7,350 nt of DNA from Paracoccaceae bacterium (GCA_027030435.1 JALVEX010000386.1:1-7350), one strand, 5' to 3'; positions 1 to 4,698 are shown, numbered from the stretch's first letter. Notes: generated from the sequence alone by a model not told the origin. A program made the numbers and translations.

Positions 1-498
1 CACCAGGCGTCCCTTGTGGATCGGCACCCGCTCGGCGAACTGCATCACTTCGGTCGGCGGGACGGCCGAATACAGAGTTTCGAACCTGCCCACGCCTTCA
101 AGAAACGCCGTCCTGACCAGCAGCGCCACGCCGCGGCGCGAGGACGCCAGCGCCCGATGCGCAATATTCTCCGCAAGGCGGAACGGCGGGTTGGTGATCG
201 CCCAGTCCGCGGGCGGGGGCGTCGGCCCGGCCAGGAAGTCGCGCACAGCGAATCCCGCGCCATAGTCGTGGATATCTGCCGCCTCGACATTCTCGGCCCC
301 GAAATACTCGGCCAGAGCCCGGACCATGTGGCCGCGCCCGGCGCAGGGCTCGCGAACGGTTCCCGGCTCGCCAAGCGCATCCGGGCCGTATTCGATCAGC
401 GCCCGGGTGGCCCATGGCGGCGTCGGGAAATCGTCGAGGCTACCGCGCGGCTCTGCCCGTTGCGCCATCACGGCGTGGGACGTGTTCGGGGCGCTCAT
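1..498 (-). CDS. Phage DNA methyltransferase, N-terminal part (runs off left edge)
   Basis: The frame is open from an ATG at 498 to base 1, giving 166 residues with no stop, so the C-terminal part lies outside the window. Residues 22-36 (DDFPTPPWATRALIE) form the substrate-entry segment typical of phage class I methylases. Residues 49-58 (REPCAGRGHM) are a SAM-binding motif I, D75 in AADIHDY fits the acidic SAM ribose contact, and NPPF at 103-106 is the catalytic motif IV of amino-methylating DNA methyltransferases (N6-adenine or N4-cytosine). The start has GGGGAGG about 4 nt upstream and overlaps the preceding stop as ATGA. It is the sixth gene of the leftward early operon. The family suggests protection of phage DNA from host restriction, or methylation of regulatory sites. 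Target base and sequence cannot be read from this fragment. A methylase of another substrate is less likely given the NPPF motif and phage context. Confidence 0.85.
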   Translation of the reverse strand, partial: MSAPNTSHAVMAQRAEPRGSLDDFPTPPWATRALIEYGPDALGEPGTVREPCAGRGHMVRALAEYFGAENVEAADIHDYGAGFAVRDFLAGPTPPPADWAITNPPFRLAENIAHRALASSRRGVALLVRTAFLEGVGRFETLYSAVPPTEVMQFAERVPIHKGRLV

Positions 499-785
499 GC
501 AGCCTCCCCGTTGCCTTCGAGGGCGGAAAGAACGTTCATCGCAGCCCTCATCCAGTTGCGCGGCAGTTCTTCCGCATCCATCGCGAAGGCGGGCACGCCG
601 AATACCTGTATTTCCTTGATCACCGGGTCGTATGATTCGCCCTTGTCCGATGGCAGATCCCAACGCCCGCCATTCCCGATAACGGCGCTGCGCAGCATGT
701 GCAGCCTGAACTTGGGCGGCGCCAGTTCGAGTTCGGCCACGAGCTCCGCTATCCTTTCCGCGTGGTTCTCAATCGTGGGGCTCAT
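495..785 (-). CDS. Small phage protein of unknown function, 96 aa
   Basis: I do not recognise a characterised family. The 96-residue product begins MSPTIENHAERIAELVAELE. It has an N-terminal helix-forming acidic stretch (residues 5-21), a central segment with RWDLPSDKGESYDP (41-54), a beta-like stretch VIKEIQVFGV (55-64), and a C-terminal helix with the NWMRAA signature (77-82). Small Rhodobacterales phage proteins with an 'FG-x-A ... nW-x-x-AA' ending are common and uncharacterised, and that likeness is from memory only. The ATG at 785 is preferred over upstream in-frame starts because it overlaps the previous stop by 4 nt (ATGA) and has GGGGAG about 10 nt upstream. The stop overlaps the methyltransferase start in the same way, so translational coupling within the early operon is likely. 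The protein is probably cytosolic, with no signal peptide or membrane segment. Confidence 0.75.
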   Translation of the reverse strand: MSPTIENHAERIAELVAELELAPPKFRLHMLRSAVIGNGGRWDLPSDKGESYDPVIKEIQVFGVPAFAMDAEELPRNWMRAAMNVLSALEGNGEAA

Positions 786-901
786 GGCATCACCGCTCCC
801 CACATGAGGCGTATCAGCCAGACCCAACCCGCAAGGCCGAGCGCGGCCATCGGCACGATCCAGCACCCGCTTGAAGCCTTTTGCTTCGCCCTGCGCCTCA
901 T
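782..901 (-). CDS. Small single-span membrane protein, 39 aa
   Basis: This short gene encodes 39 residues. A strongly basic N-terminus (MRRRAKQKASSG) is followed by one hydrophobic stretch, residues 13-36 (core WIVPMAALGLAGWVWLI), rich in Trp and Met, that can span a membrane once. By the positive-inside rule the N-terminus would be cytoplasmic. Evidence that it is real: a near-perfect ribosome site AGGAGGTG lies 4-6 nt before the ATG, and ATGA overlaps join it to the stop of the 80-aa gene upstream and to the start of the 96-aa gene downstream. It is thus embedded in the leftward early operon. Function is unknown. Small membrane proteins expressed early by phages can act in superinfection exclusion or membrane modification, but nothing here shows which. 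It could also serve mainly as a translational link. Confidence 0.72.
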   Translation of the reverse strand: MRRRAKQKASSGCWIVPMAALGLAGWVWLIRLMWGAVMP

Positions 902-1140
902 CGCACACCTCCTGCCTCGCGCATGGCCGCGAGCGCCTCTTCGTCAAGCCGGACATGCGTGAGCCCGGGGATGAATTCGCCATCCGCCGTCTCCACATCG
1001 TAGACGGCGCGGCCGATCGTGCGGCCCACCACCCTCGCGCGGAATTCATGATCGAGCGGGCCGCGGCGGCAGATGACCGGATCGCCGATCATCATCGTGC
1101 AATTCGGCGCGCTCAGCATTTCTTCGCGGACGTGCTGCAT
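898..1140 (-). CDS. Small phage protein of unknown function, 80 aa
   Basis: The 80-residue product starts MQHVREEMLSAPNCTMMIGD and contains a compact, probably beta-rich middle (residues 18-55: IGDPVICRRGPLDHEFRARV, then a GRAVYDVE strand). This is followed by GEFIPGLTHVRLDEEALAAM (54-73), where a last strand leads into a short helix. That layout suggests a small barrel-like fold, but no named family is recognised. The ATG at 1140 is well supported: AAGGAGG lies 5 nt upstream. Longer in-frame starts would run through the preceding gene. The stop overlaps the 39-aa gene's start by 4 nt (ATGA). Its start lies inside the end of the 125-aa gene, a 28-nt overlap. It shares the opening MQH[VI]RE with the 67-aa protein at the head of the operon. 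Probably cytosolic; role unknown. Confidence 0.75.
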   Translation of the reverse strand: MQHVREEMLSAPNCTMMIGDPVICRRGPLDHEFRARVVGRTIGRAVYDVETADGEFIPGLTHVRLDEEALAAMREAGGVR

Positions 1141-1490
1141 CGGATCCTCCTTGAATGAAAATGGCTGCGCGCCTCCTGTTGGCGCAGCCGCAGGCGGGCC
1201 GCTTCCAGCCAGACCTCGAGAAGCCCCCTTCCGCCTGTCGTGCAGCTGGCGCTCACGCCCGCAAGCTCCATCCGGCTGTGCGTCGGGCTCAGGTGCATTC
1301 TGGCGCCTGTCCGGCGCAGCTGGCTCACAGCCATCTTGAGGGCGTTTTCGTGCTCGCGGGCCGACCTCACCCAATCGGACCATTTCTCGCCTGGCCTTGC
1401 CGCCGGAACGGCATCCAGCGCTTCCTCCACGGCCGCGATGGCCAGCTCGAGCGACGCCCGCCCGCTCGTGTCACGCCGCGCGCCGCTCAT
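1113..1490 (-). CDS. Phage early protein of unknown function, 125 aa
   Basis: The product is 125 residues, mostly helical and basic. Helix-forming segments are visible at residues 13-29 (ASLELAIAAVEEALDAV), 41-60 (VRSAREHENALKMAVSQLRR) and 88-104 (RGLLEVWLEAARLRLRQ). The C-terminus is Arg/Lys/Ser-rich. No catalytic motif or characterised family is recognised. The start at 1490 overlaps the preceding stop as ATGA. It has only a weak GGTGGA upstream, so it is probably translated by coupling to the 67-aa gene. The 3' end overlaps the next gene by 28 nt and contains that gene's ribosome site, which fixes the last residues (CSTSAKKC) as a by-product of the overlap. That tail may be unimportant. 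The reading frame is confident; the function is open. Confidence 0.68.
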   Translation of the reverse strand: MSGARRDTSGRASLELAIAAVEEALDAVPAARPGEKWSDWVRSAREHENALKMAVSQLRRTGARMHLSPTHSRMELAGVSASCTTGGRGLLEVWLEAARLRLRQQEARSHFHSRRIRCSTSAKKC

Positions 1491-1690
1491 GCCCGGTCCA
1501 CCGGCATGGAGGCGAGGCAGTCCTGATCGACCATGCCCCTGCGCTCGGCCATCAGCGCGGCCCATGCGAGGCGGCGCAGCAGCGGGCGGTCGGCGTAAAG
1601 CTCGGGGTTGGCCACCACCTGCCTGGCATCGGCCAGGAAACGCGGCGTGGGTCGGGCGGCGGGGATGATCGGTTCGCGGATATGTTGCAT
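1487..1690 (-). CDS. First gene of leftward early operon, 67 aa, unknown function
   Basis: The 67-residue product opens MQHIREPIIPAARPTPRFLA. It then carries a mainly helical segment, residues 18-53, including VVANPELYADRPLLRRLAWA and ALMAERRGM, and ends near SMPVDRA. No family is recognised. The ATG at 1690 has AAGGGAG about 6 nt upstream and lies roughly 18 nt after the predicted transcription start of the operator-controlled promoter at 1715-1742, so this is the first gene of the operon. In lambda the equivalent slot holds the antiterminator N. The protein is Arg-rich, but it lacks a recognisable N-type arginine-rich RNA-binding tract, so that role is not claimed. The stop overlaps the next start by 4 nt (ATGA). 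The opening MQH[VI]RE recurs in the 80-aa protein. Confidence 0.75.
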   Translation of the reverse strand: MQHIREPIIPAARPTPRFLADARQVVANPELYADRPLLRRLAWAALMAERRGMVDQDCLASMPVDRA

Positions 1691-1714
1691 GGCGCTCTCC
1701 CTTGTTCGGGATGC

Positions 1715-1742
1715 ACCATATGGGAAACTATTCCCATGTCAA
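1715..1742 (-). promoter_or_regulatory. Leftward early promoter (PL-like)
   Basis: On the minus strand, a consensus -35 TTGACA (1742-1737) is followed by a 16-nt spacer and a -10 hexamer TATGGT (1720-1715; 4 of 6 consensus bases). The predicted transcription start is near 1708, giving an 18-nt leader before the ATG at 1690 that contains the AAGGGAG ribosome site. The spacer is exactly the palindrome TGGGAAACTATTCCCA, so a repressor bound there would directly block RNA polymerase. This is the likely promoter for all genes down to position 1. Confidence 0.7.
1721..1736. promoter_or_regulatory. Operator palindrome 1 (OL1-like)
   Basis: TGGGAAACTATTCCCA is a perfect 6-4-6 inverted repeat (arms TGGGAA/TTCCCA), and its arms extend to 7 bases with flanking A and T. 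It fills the whole space between the -35 and -10 of the leftward promoter, which is the classic position for a dimeric HTH repressor site. The binding protein is inferred to be the CI-like repressor at 3974-4618, or another regulator of this phage. Confidence 0.7.
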
Positions 1743-1749
1743 GAATTAA

Positions 1750-1765
1750 TAGGAATATGTTCCCA
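1750..1765. promoter_or_regulatory. Operator palindrome 2 (OL2-like)
   Basis: TAGGAATATGTTCCCA is an imperfect copy of the first operator: inner arms GGAA/TTCC with the same 4-nt centre, one mismatched arm position, and the same TTCCCA right half. Centre-to-centre distance to operator 1 is 29 bp, close to three helical turns, so dimers could sit on the same face and bind cooperatively. It lies just upstream of the -35 of the leftward promoter. Confidence 0.6.
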
Positions 1766-1886
1766 TTTCAGATTGCGGTGACGGCGCGGATGGTGCAGAA
1801 TCGGGGAGGGCAAAATCCGGCAGGAGTTAACGGCGTATTGGCCTTCCGCACCGGCTCGGCCGAAGATGCGCAACAGCGCCCTCCAA

Positions 1887-1895
1887 TGTGATAAC
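1887..1895 (+). promoter_or_regulatory. Possible extended -10 element for the membrane-protein gene
   Basis: TGTGATAAC matches the extended -10 form TGn followed by a 4-of-6 match to TATAAT. A start of transcription near 1902 would leave a short leader holding the ribosome site at 1908-1914. The corresponding -35 (TGCGCA at 1867) is poor, so this is only the best candidate in the 1766-1919 interval, which otherwise shows no convincing feature. Confidence 0.25.
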
Positions 1896-1919
1896 AGTAT
1901 CGAAAAACGGAGGAAGAGA

Positions 1920-2522
1920 ATGACAAGCGAATACCTTGACATTCCAATCCAGATGCAGATGGCGCTGGGCTTCGGTTATGCCGGTTACGCCACAGCCTTC
2001 GCCGGCCTGAGGCAGGAACACAAGGCGCGCGACGCCGTTTTGCTCTCGCTGTTTTTCAGCGCGCTGGCGCTCGCAGCGTTTCAGGCGCTGCCGGAAGGCG
2101 TGGGGTGGTGGCGGTATCCGGCGGCGCTCCTGGCCGCCATGCTCCCGGCTGCGCTCTGGCGGGGGCCGGGCCGGAAATTCTGGGCGAAGGCGATGGGCAA
2201 GGCCCGGGTGCATCGCCACATGGGCTATCCGACGACAGAGGCTTTCCTGCTGGATCTGCATCGCCCTGTCAGCCAGATGCGGATCTGGCTGAAGGACGGC
2301 ACCGTACTGATCAGCTCGGACCTCTCGAAATACGCGGGAGATGTGACCGAGGGCGGCTTCTATTTCGGCGCCGACGGCAGCATCCTGCTTCATGTGGACG
2401 AGGAAATCACCCCTGACGGCTCGAAGCATGAGCGCAAGGTGGACGGCGGGGATTGGGGCACGCGCACCGTGGTGGTGCGCGGCGATGAAATCGCCCGCTA
2501 TGCCGTTTGGCTGCAGAAATGA
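1920..2522 (+). CDS. Predicted membrane protein with soluble C-terminal domain, 200 aa, unknown
   Basis: The product has three hydrophobic segments, about residues 11-30, 38-58 (DAVLLSLFFSALALAAFQAL) and 66-81. A basic linker (82-103) and a soluble C-terminal domain (about 118-200) follow. The soluble part begins with a strand-rich RIWLKDGTVLISSDLSKY, continues with GGFYFGADGSILLHVDEE, and ends GTRTVVVRGDEIARYAVWL. This pattern of a small beta domain after membrane helices is seen in uncharacterised phage proteins; it may resemble DUF6338-type proteins, but I cannot assert membership. The ATG at 1920 is chosen for its GGAGGAA site 5-6 nt upstream. It is transcribed opposite to the genes on both sides, on its own, between the left operator and the repressor cargo genes. 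A stem-loop lies directly after the stop. An envelope role, such as exclusion of other phages, is a contextual guess. Confidence 0.8.
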   Translation: MTSEYLDIPIQMQMALGFGYAGYATAFAGLRQEHKARDAVLLSLFFSALALAAFQALPEGVGWWRYPAALLAAMLPAALWRGPGRKFWAKAMGKARVHRHMGYPTTEAFLLDLHRPVSQMRIWLKDGTVLISSDLSKYAGDVTEGGFYFGADGSILLHVDEEITPDGSKHERKVDGGDWGTRTVVVRGDEIARYAVWLQK

Positions 2523-2618
2523 TCAGCCGGACGGCTTTTCATCCTTGGGTGGCTTAGGCGGCGGGGCCGTGCCGTCCTTCCTCTCGGTCGGTTCGTGTTC
2601 CAAGGGCAGCCTCGTTTC
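2523..2618 (-). other. In-frame 31-codon extension beyond the DUF1828 gene's stop
   Basis: After the TGA at 2621-2619 the same frame stays open for 31 codons to a second TGA at 2525-2523. The encoded tail is acidic to basic and Pro/Lys-rich (EHEPTERKDGTAPPPKPPKD, then EKPSG), like a natural disordered C-terminal tail. No start codon with a ribosome site is visible, so it is not called a separate gene. It may be an ancestral tail cut off by a stop mutation, a site of stop-codon readthrough, or chance. Confidence 0.35.
2525..2539 (+). terminator. Short hairpin plus T run after the membrane-protein gene
   Basis: AGCCG-GA-CGGCT at 2525-2536 is a perfect inverted repeat followed by TTTT, beginning 3 nt after the stop codon at 2522. 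The stem is short (effectively 4 bp with a 4-nt loop), so termination may be inefficient. On the opposite strand there is no T run after it, so it would serve the rightward transcript only. Confidence 0.4.
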
Positions 2619-3443
2619 TCAGGCGGCTTCCGGCAAATTATCAAGGCTGCGCAAAACGGATTCAATGGCTTCGTCCTTGTCTCCTTCATAGATGCGAAGC
2701 GCGTCAAGCCGGTTTGCGGCCATGGTTCTGGTCTTGTCGCTTCCTACTTTTGGCCCCTCCAGCAAGGCCGCAATTCGTGGTCTGGATGCTTCATTCGCAT
2801 GACTTCTCGCTTCGGACACCGCAAGCAACGCCCAAAAAAGAGAGCGCTCGGTATTTGCCAGCCAGAGACCGAACGGAACTCTGCCGGGCTTTTTCAGAAC
2901 GATATCAGCGGGGATATCGTGCAAGAAACTGGCGACTGGCGCGGACTCGAGAAGCTGGATGTCATCGGGCTTCCTTTCCCTGAGCATCCTGGTCACATCT
3001 TCCTTGAACGTCGAAGCCGTACGCTCAGTGTTCTGAAGCGCCAGATCGGCAATACGCGCAAGACCAACCAAGAATTTCGGCAGCGAGGCGATCGCCTCAT
3101 CCAGAGACATTTCCCCGGTTACGATTTCGTATTCGCTTTCATTCAGCTTGGCACACATTTCTTCGAGCAGGACTTCCAAGGCCTGTTTCCTTGTATCGCT
3201 TGAGAAATCAACGCCGGATGCGATAAGGTCCGGGAGCAAAAGCCCTGCATCACGCAGGGCATATCTGCCCTCGTTTTCGATGAGGTACGCCCTGGCATTG
3301 TCCCCCCACACATGAAATGCCGACGAGCCTATACTGAATCCACCGCCAAGCGGAAGCGGCTGAATATCAAGTGAGGAACAGAAAGAGCCGCACAAGGTCT
3401 CTCTGATCTTGTCTGCTTCGGAATGTTCCGTTTCGACCGACAT
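2619..3443 (-). CDS. DUF1828-type protein, lysogen cargo gene, 274 aa
   Basis: Residues about 50-135 read like the DUF1828 domain: YLIENEGRYALRDAGLLLPD, the SGVDF turn, then a helical region ending FLVGLARIADLALQ. The C-terminal part (about 175-270), with LHDIPADIVLKKPGRVPFGL and SLFWALLAVSEAR, resembles the DUF1829 region often joined to DUF1828. Both assignments are pattern recognition, and their biochemical function is unknown. There is no signal peptide or membrane segment. The ATG at 3443 has AAGGAG about 10 nt upstream and overlaps the stop of the 171-aa gene by one base (TGATG), indicating coupled expression. It is third in a leftward unit headed by the CI-like repressor, so it should be made in the lysogen. 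Base composition is lower in GC than in flanking genes (45% over 3121-3180), suggesting recent acquisition. A defence, superinfection-exclusion or toxin-antitoxin role fits the context but is inference. Confidence 0.82.
   Translation of the reverse strand: MSVETEHSEADKIRETLCGSFCSSLDIQPLPLGGGFSIGSSAFHVWGDNARAYLIENEGRYALRDAGLLLPDLIASGVDFSSDTRKQALEVLLEEMCAKLNESEYEIVTGEMSLDEAIASLPKFLVGLARIADLALQNTERTASTFKEDVTRMLRERKPDDIQLLESAPVASFLHDIPADIVLKKPGRVPFGLWLANTERSLFWALLAVSEARSHANEASRPRIAALLEGPKVGSDKTRTMAANRLDALRIYEGDKDEAIESVLRSLDNLPEAA
3242..3265 (-). other. Terminator-like stem-loop inside the DUF1828 gene
   Basis: On the coding (minus) strand GCCCTGC-GTGAT-GCAGGGC forms a perfect 7-bp, GC-rich stem with a 5-nt loop, at 3260-3242, directly followed by TTTT. 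It lies around codons 62-70. Such a structure could cause partial termination or pausing within the gene, or could be coincidental. The sequence shows the structure but not its activity. Confidence 0.35.
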
Positions 3444-3958
3444 CAGATCGTATCTCCTTCAGCAGAATCGTCTGGATCCAAGCCGAAGATGTCAATAGCG
3501 GCGGCGAGCATTCCCCGCTCAATAGTCGGAATACTGCCCTGCAAGTCAATCCGCGCCCCCTCAGGGCAGTTGCGGCGGAACTCCGGCCTCGCCCTCATAA
3601 CGCCTTTCTGCATTATCTTGAATGGCTGGTAGTGCACATGCCATCCTGGATGGCTCGGATGATATTCAACCCTGCATACAGCAATGCCGTTCCCGGTCCC
3701 GGGGGCCGAGAACAGAGCCATTCGAAACTCTGGAAAGCGCGGCTTCCCACCCATTTTATGACACAGAAGCACGATGTGATCATGGCCAAATGCCCTGAAG
3801 CGGATTGCGCGCCACCTCCACCTTTTCGTGAGAGGATACCCTTTGTGCAGGGGAACCAAACGCTTCGGCTTGATGGGGCCAGCCGCCCATTTCCCCCAAT
3901 CTGTTACGGGAAATCGGCTTGAGCCTAGAGGCGGACGATAATTGTTCAGGGGTTTCAT
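3443..3958 (-). CDS. Unknown lysogen cargo protein, 171 aa, partner of DUF1828 gene
   Basis: I do not recognise the family. The 171-residue product is basic and aromatic in its N-terminal half (residues 40-57 contain LTKRWRWRAIRFRAF). It has a histidine-rich core: HDH at 59-61, H67, then YHPSHPGWHVHYQPF (99-113). The C-terminal part ends in a helix LAAAIDIFGL (151-160) and an acidic tail. The clustered histidines could bind metal, as in nucleases, but no established catalytic motif is visible. The start at 3958 lies 15 nt after the repressor stop and lacks a clear ribosome site (AGGG is too distant), so translation may depend on reinitiation after the repressor gene. The stop overlaps the DUF1828 start by one base. 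GC is lower than in the flanks, as in its partner. Its position downstream of cI matches rexA/rexB in lambda, suggesting lysogenic expression. Function is unknown. Confidence 0.75.
   Translation of the reverse strand: MKPLNNYRPPLGSSRFPVTDWGKWAAGPIKPKRLVPLHKGYPLTKRWRWRAIRFRAFGHDHIVLLCHKMGGKPRFPEFRMALFSAPGTGNGIAVCRVEYHPSHPGWHVHYQPFKIMQKGVMRARPEFRRNCPEGARIDLQGSIPTIERGMLAAAIDIFGLDPDDSAEGDTI
3533..3570. repeat. 9-bp perfect inverted repeat within the 171-aa gene
   Basis: ACTGCCCTG (3533-3541) and CAGGGCAGT (3562-3570) are exact inverted copies separated by 20 nt. They lie near the 3' end of the 171-aa gene, about 90-125 nt before the DUF1828 start. In the mRNA they could form a stem-loop, which might tune the relative expression of the two genes. 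The function is not shown. Confidence 0.4.
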
Positions 3959-3973
3959 TTCTAATGTTATGCC

Positions 3974-4618
3974 CTAACTGTGCTCTGCTCTTCTCGCCAG
4001 TTCCTTCGGCCAGTGCAGGAGCACGGGGGCAGCCCATTTCAGGCGCACGTCGTGCTGGTTGTCGGCCTGGGGGTTGATGGAAATGAGATTGAACAGGCCG
4101 GGCGCGGAGCCGAGCTTCACCTGCTTCACCCAGCCGAGGCCGTCCTCGCATTCGCAGACGCAGCGCCGGCCGATGGCCTCGCTCGGCACCCCGTCGGAGG
4201 CGCTGCGGGTGTAGAACAGCAGATCGCCGGCGGAATAGACGGGCTCCATGCTGTCGCCCTCGATCTCGACGGCGACCACGCTCTGCGGATCCAGCCCCGG
4301 CGGGCATATGACATGCGGGCCCGCGCCCGGCTCGTAGGCCTCGAACACCGGAACCCTGGCGCCAGCACCAACCCTGCCGACGATCGGAACGGACTGCAAT
4401 TCGCTCCCCGTCAGATCCATCGCAAGGAACTGATCCAAAGAAACGCCAAAGGCCTCTGCCACCTTAACAGCATCATCAACGCCGGTTGTTCTGCTCTTTC
4501 CCTGCCGGAGGTTCTTGAACTTGTCATAGGACACCCCGGCCGCTTCCGTCACTTCGCGAAGGGATCGGCCCGTAACCTGCAACGCATACTCCAAGGCTTC
4601 TTTGAATGAGTTTTTCAT
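3974..4618 (-). CDS. CI-like prophage repressor, HTH plus S24 (LexA-type) peptidase domain
   Basis: The 214-residue product has an N-terminal helix-turn-helix (about residues 15-47: GRSLREVTEAAGVSYDKF, then KNLRQG) and a C-terminal S24 domain (about 75-205). The catalytic serine is S123 in EGDSMEP and the general-base lysine is K165 in GWVKQV. The likely self-cleavage site is A85-G86 in GRVGAGARV, preceding the peptidase core as in LexA and CI. The family represses lytic promoters to keep lysogeny and is inactivated by RecA-stimulated self-cleavage after DNA damage; that this one is SOS-inducible is inferred from the intact site and dyad. The ATG at 4618 has AGGA 7 nt upstream. It is divergent from the Cro-like gene across an 86-bp operator region and heads the leftward unit with the two cargo genes, the first of which starts 15 nt after its stop. 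Confidence 0.93.
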   Translation of the reverse strand: MKNSFKEALEYALQVTGRSLREVTEAAGVSYDKFKNLRQGKSRTTGVDDAVKVAEAFGVSLDQFLAMDLTGSELQSVPIVGRVGAGARVPVFEAYEPGAGPHVICPPGLDPQSVVAVEIEGDSMEPVYSAGDLLFYTRSASDGVPSEAIGRRCVCECEDGLGWVKQVKLGSAPGLFNLISINPQADNQHDVRLKWAAPVLLHWPKELARRAEHS

Positions 4619-4632
4619 GCTGCGATCCTAAA

Positions 4633-4645
4633 TCGGGCTGCCCGA
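4633..4645. promoter_or_regulatory. Dyad in the repressor leader
   Basis: TCGGGCTGCCCGA is a perfect 6-1-6 inverted repeat, 15-27 nt before the repressor start codon. The single-base centre is too small for a simple RNA hairpin with all pairs, so it is better read as a possible protein-binding dyad or a short stem with fewer pairs in the leader. It does not resemble the 6-4-6 operators. Confidence 0.3.
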
Positions 4646-4668
4646 CATGGCATGGTGTAAATAAACTC

Positions 4669-4698
4669 TTGCTGAAGGGGTATTTTTACCCCAATATT
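4669..4698 (+). promoter_or_regulatory. Candidate rightward promoter (PR-like) for the Cro-like gene
   Basis: A weak -35 (TTGCTG, 4669-4674) is followed by an 18-nt spacer and a -10 AATATT (4693-4698; 4 of 6). The spacer contains the perfect palindrome at 4677-4692, echoing the leftward promoter, where an operator also fills the spacer. The predicted start of transcription falls at about 4704-4706, on or beside the ATG at 4705. An alternative -10 is TATTTT at 4681-4686, inside the operator. Confidence 0.4.
4677..4692. promoter_or_regulatory. Operator palindrome in the immunity region (OR1-like)
   Basis: GGGGTATTTTTACCCC is a perfect 6-4-6 inverted repeat, 13 bp before the Cro-like ATG and 59 bp before the repressor ATG. 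It has the same 16-bp geometry as the operators at 1721 and 1750 and shares GGG-n-A and T-n-CCC positions with operator 1. A degenerate second copy, 11 of 16 matches on the minus strand, may lie at 4654-4669. It is most likely a binding site of the repressor and/or the Cro-like protein. Confidence 0.65.

Noticed and set aside
1790..1891. 33-codon plus-strand frame (MVQNRGGQNPAGV...) before the membrane-protein gene
   Set aside because: No ribosome site and no protein-like features; a leader peptide cannot be supported.
1739..1942. Minus-strand frame starting MSRYSLVILFLRFSILLSHW
   Set aside because: It runs antisense across the membrane-protein start, its ribosome site and the operator region, and has no ribosome site of its own.
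2498..2707. Minus-strand frame in the convergent gap (MTRFASMKETRTK...)
   Set aside because: Mostly a shadow of the DUF1828 gene end in another frame, with Arg/Pro-rich content and no start signals. The in-frame DUF1828 extension explains the same DNA better.
3640..3654. GCCATCCTGGATGGC 15-bp palindrome
   Set aside because: Lies inside the 171-aa coding region with a one-base centre, with no partner site or promoter; likely chance.
4654..4669. Second right operator copy
   Set aside because: Only 11 of 16 bases match the perfect operator and its own arms pair at 3 of 6 positions; mentioned as a possibility but not listed as a feature.
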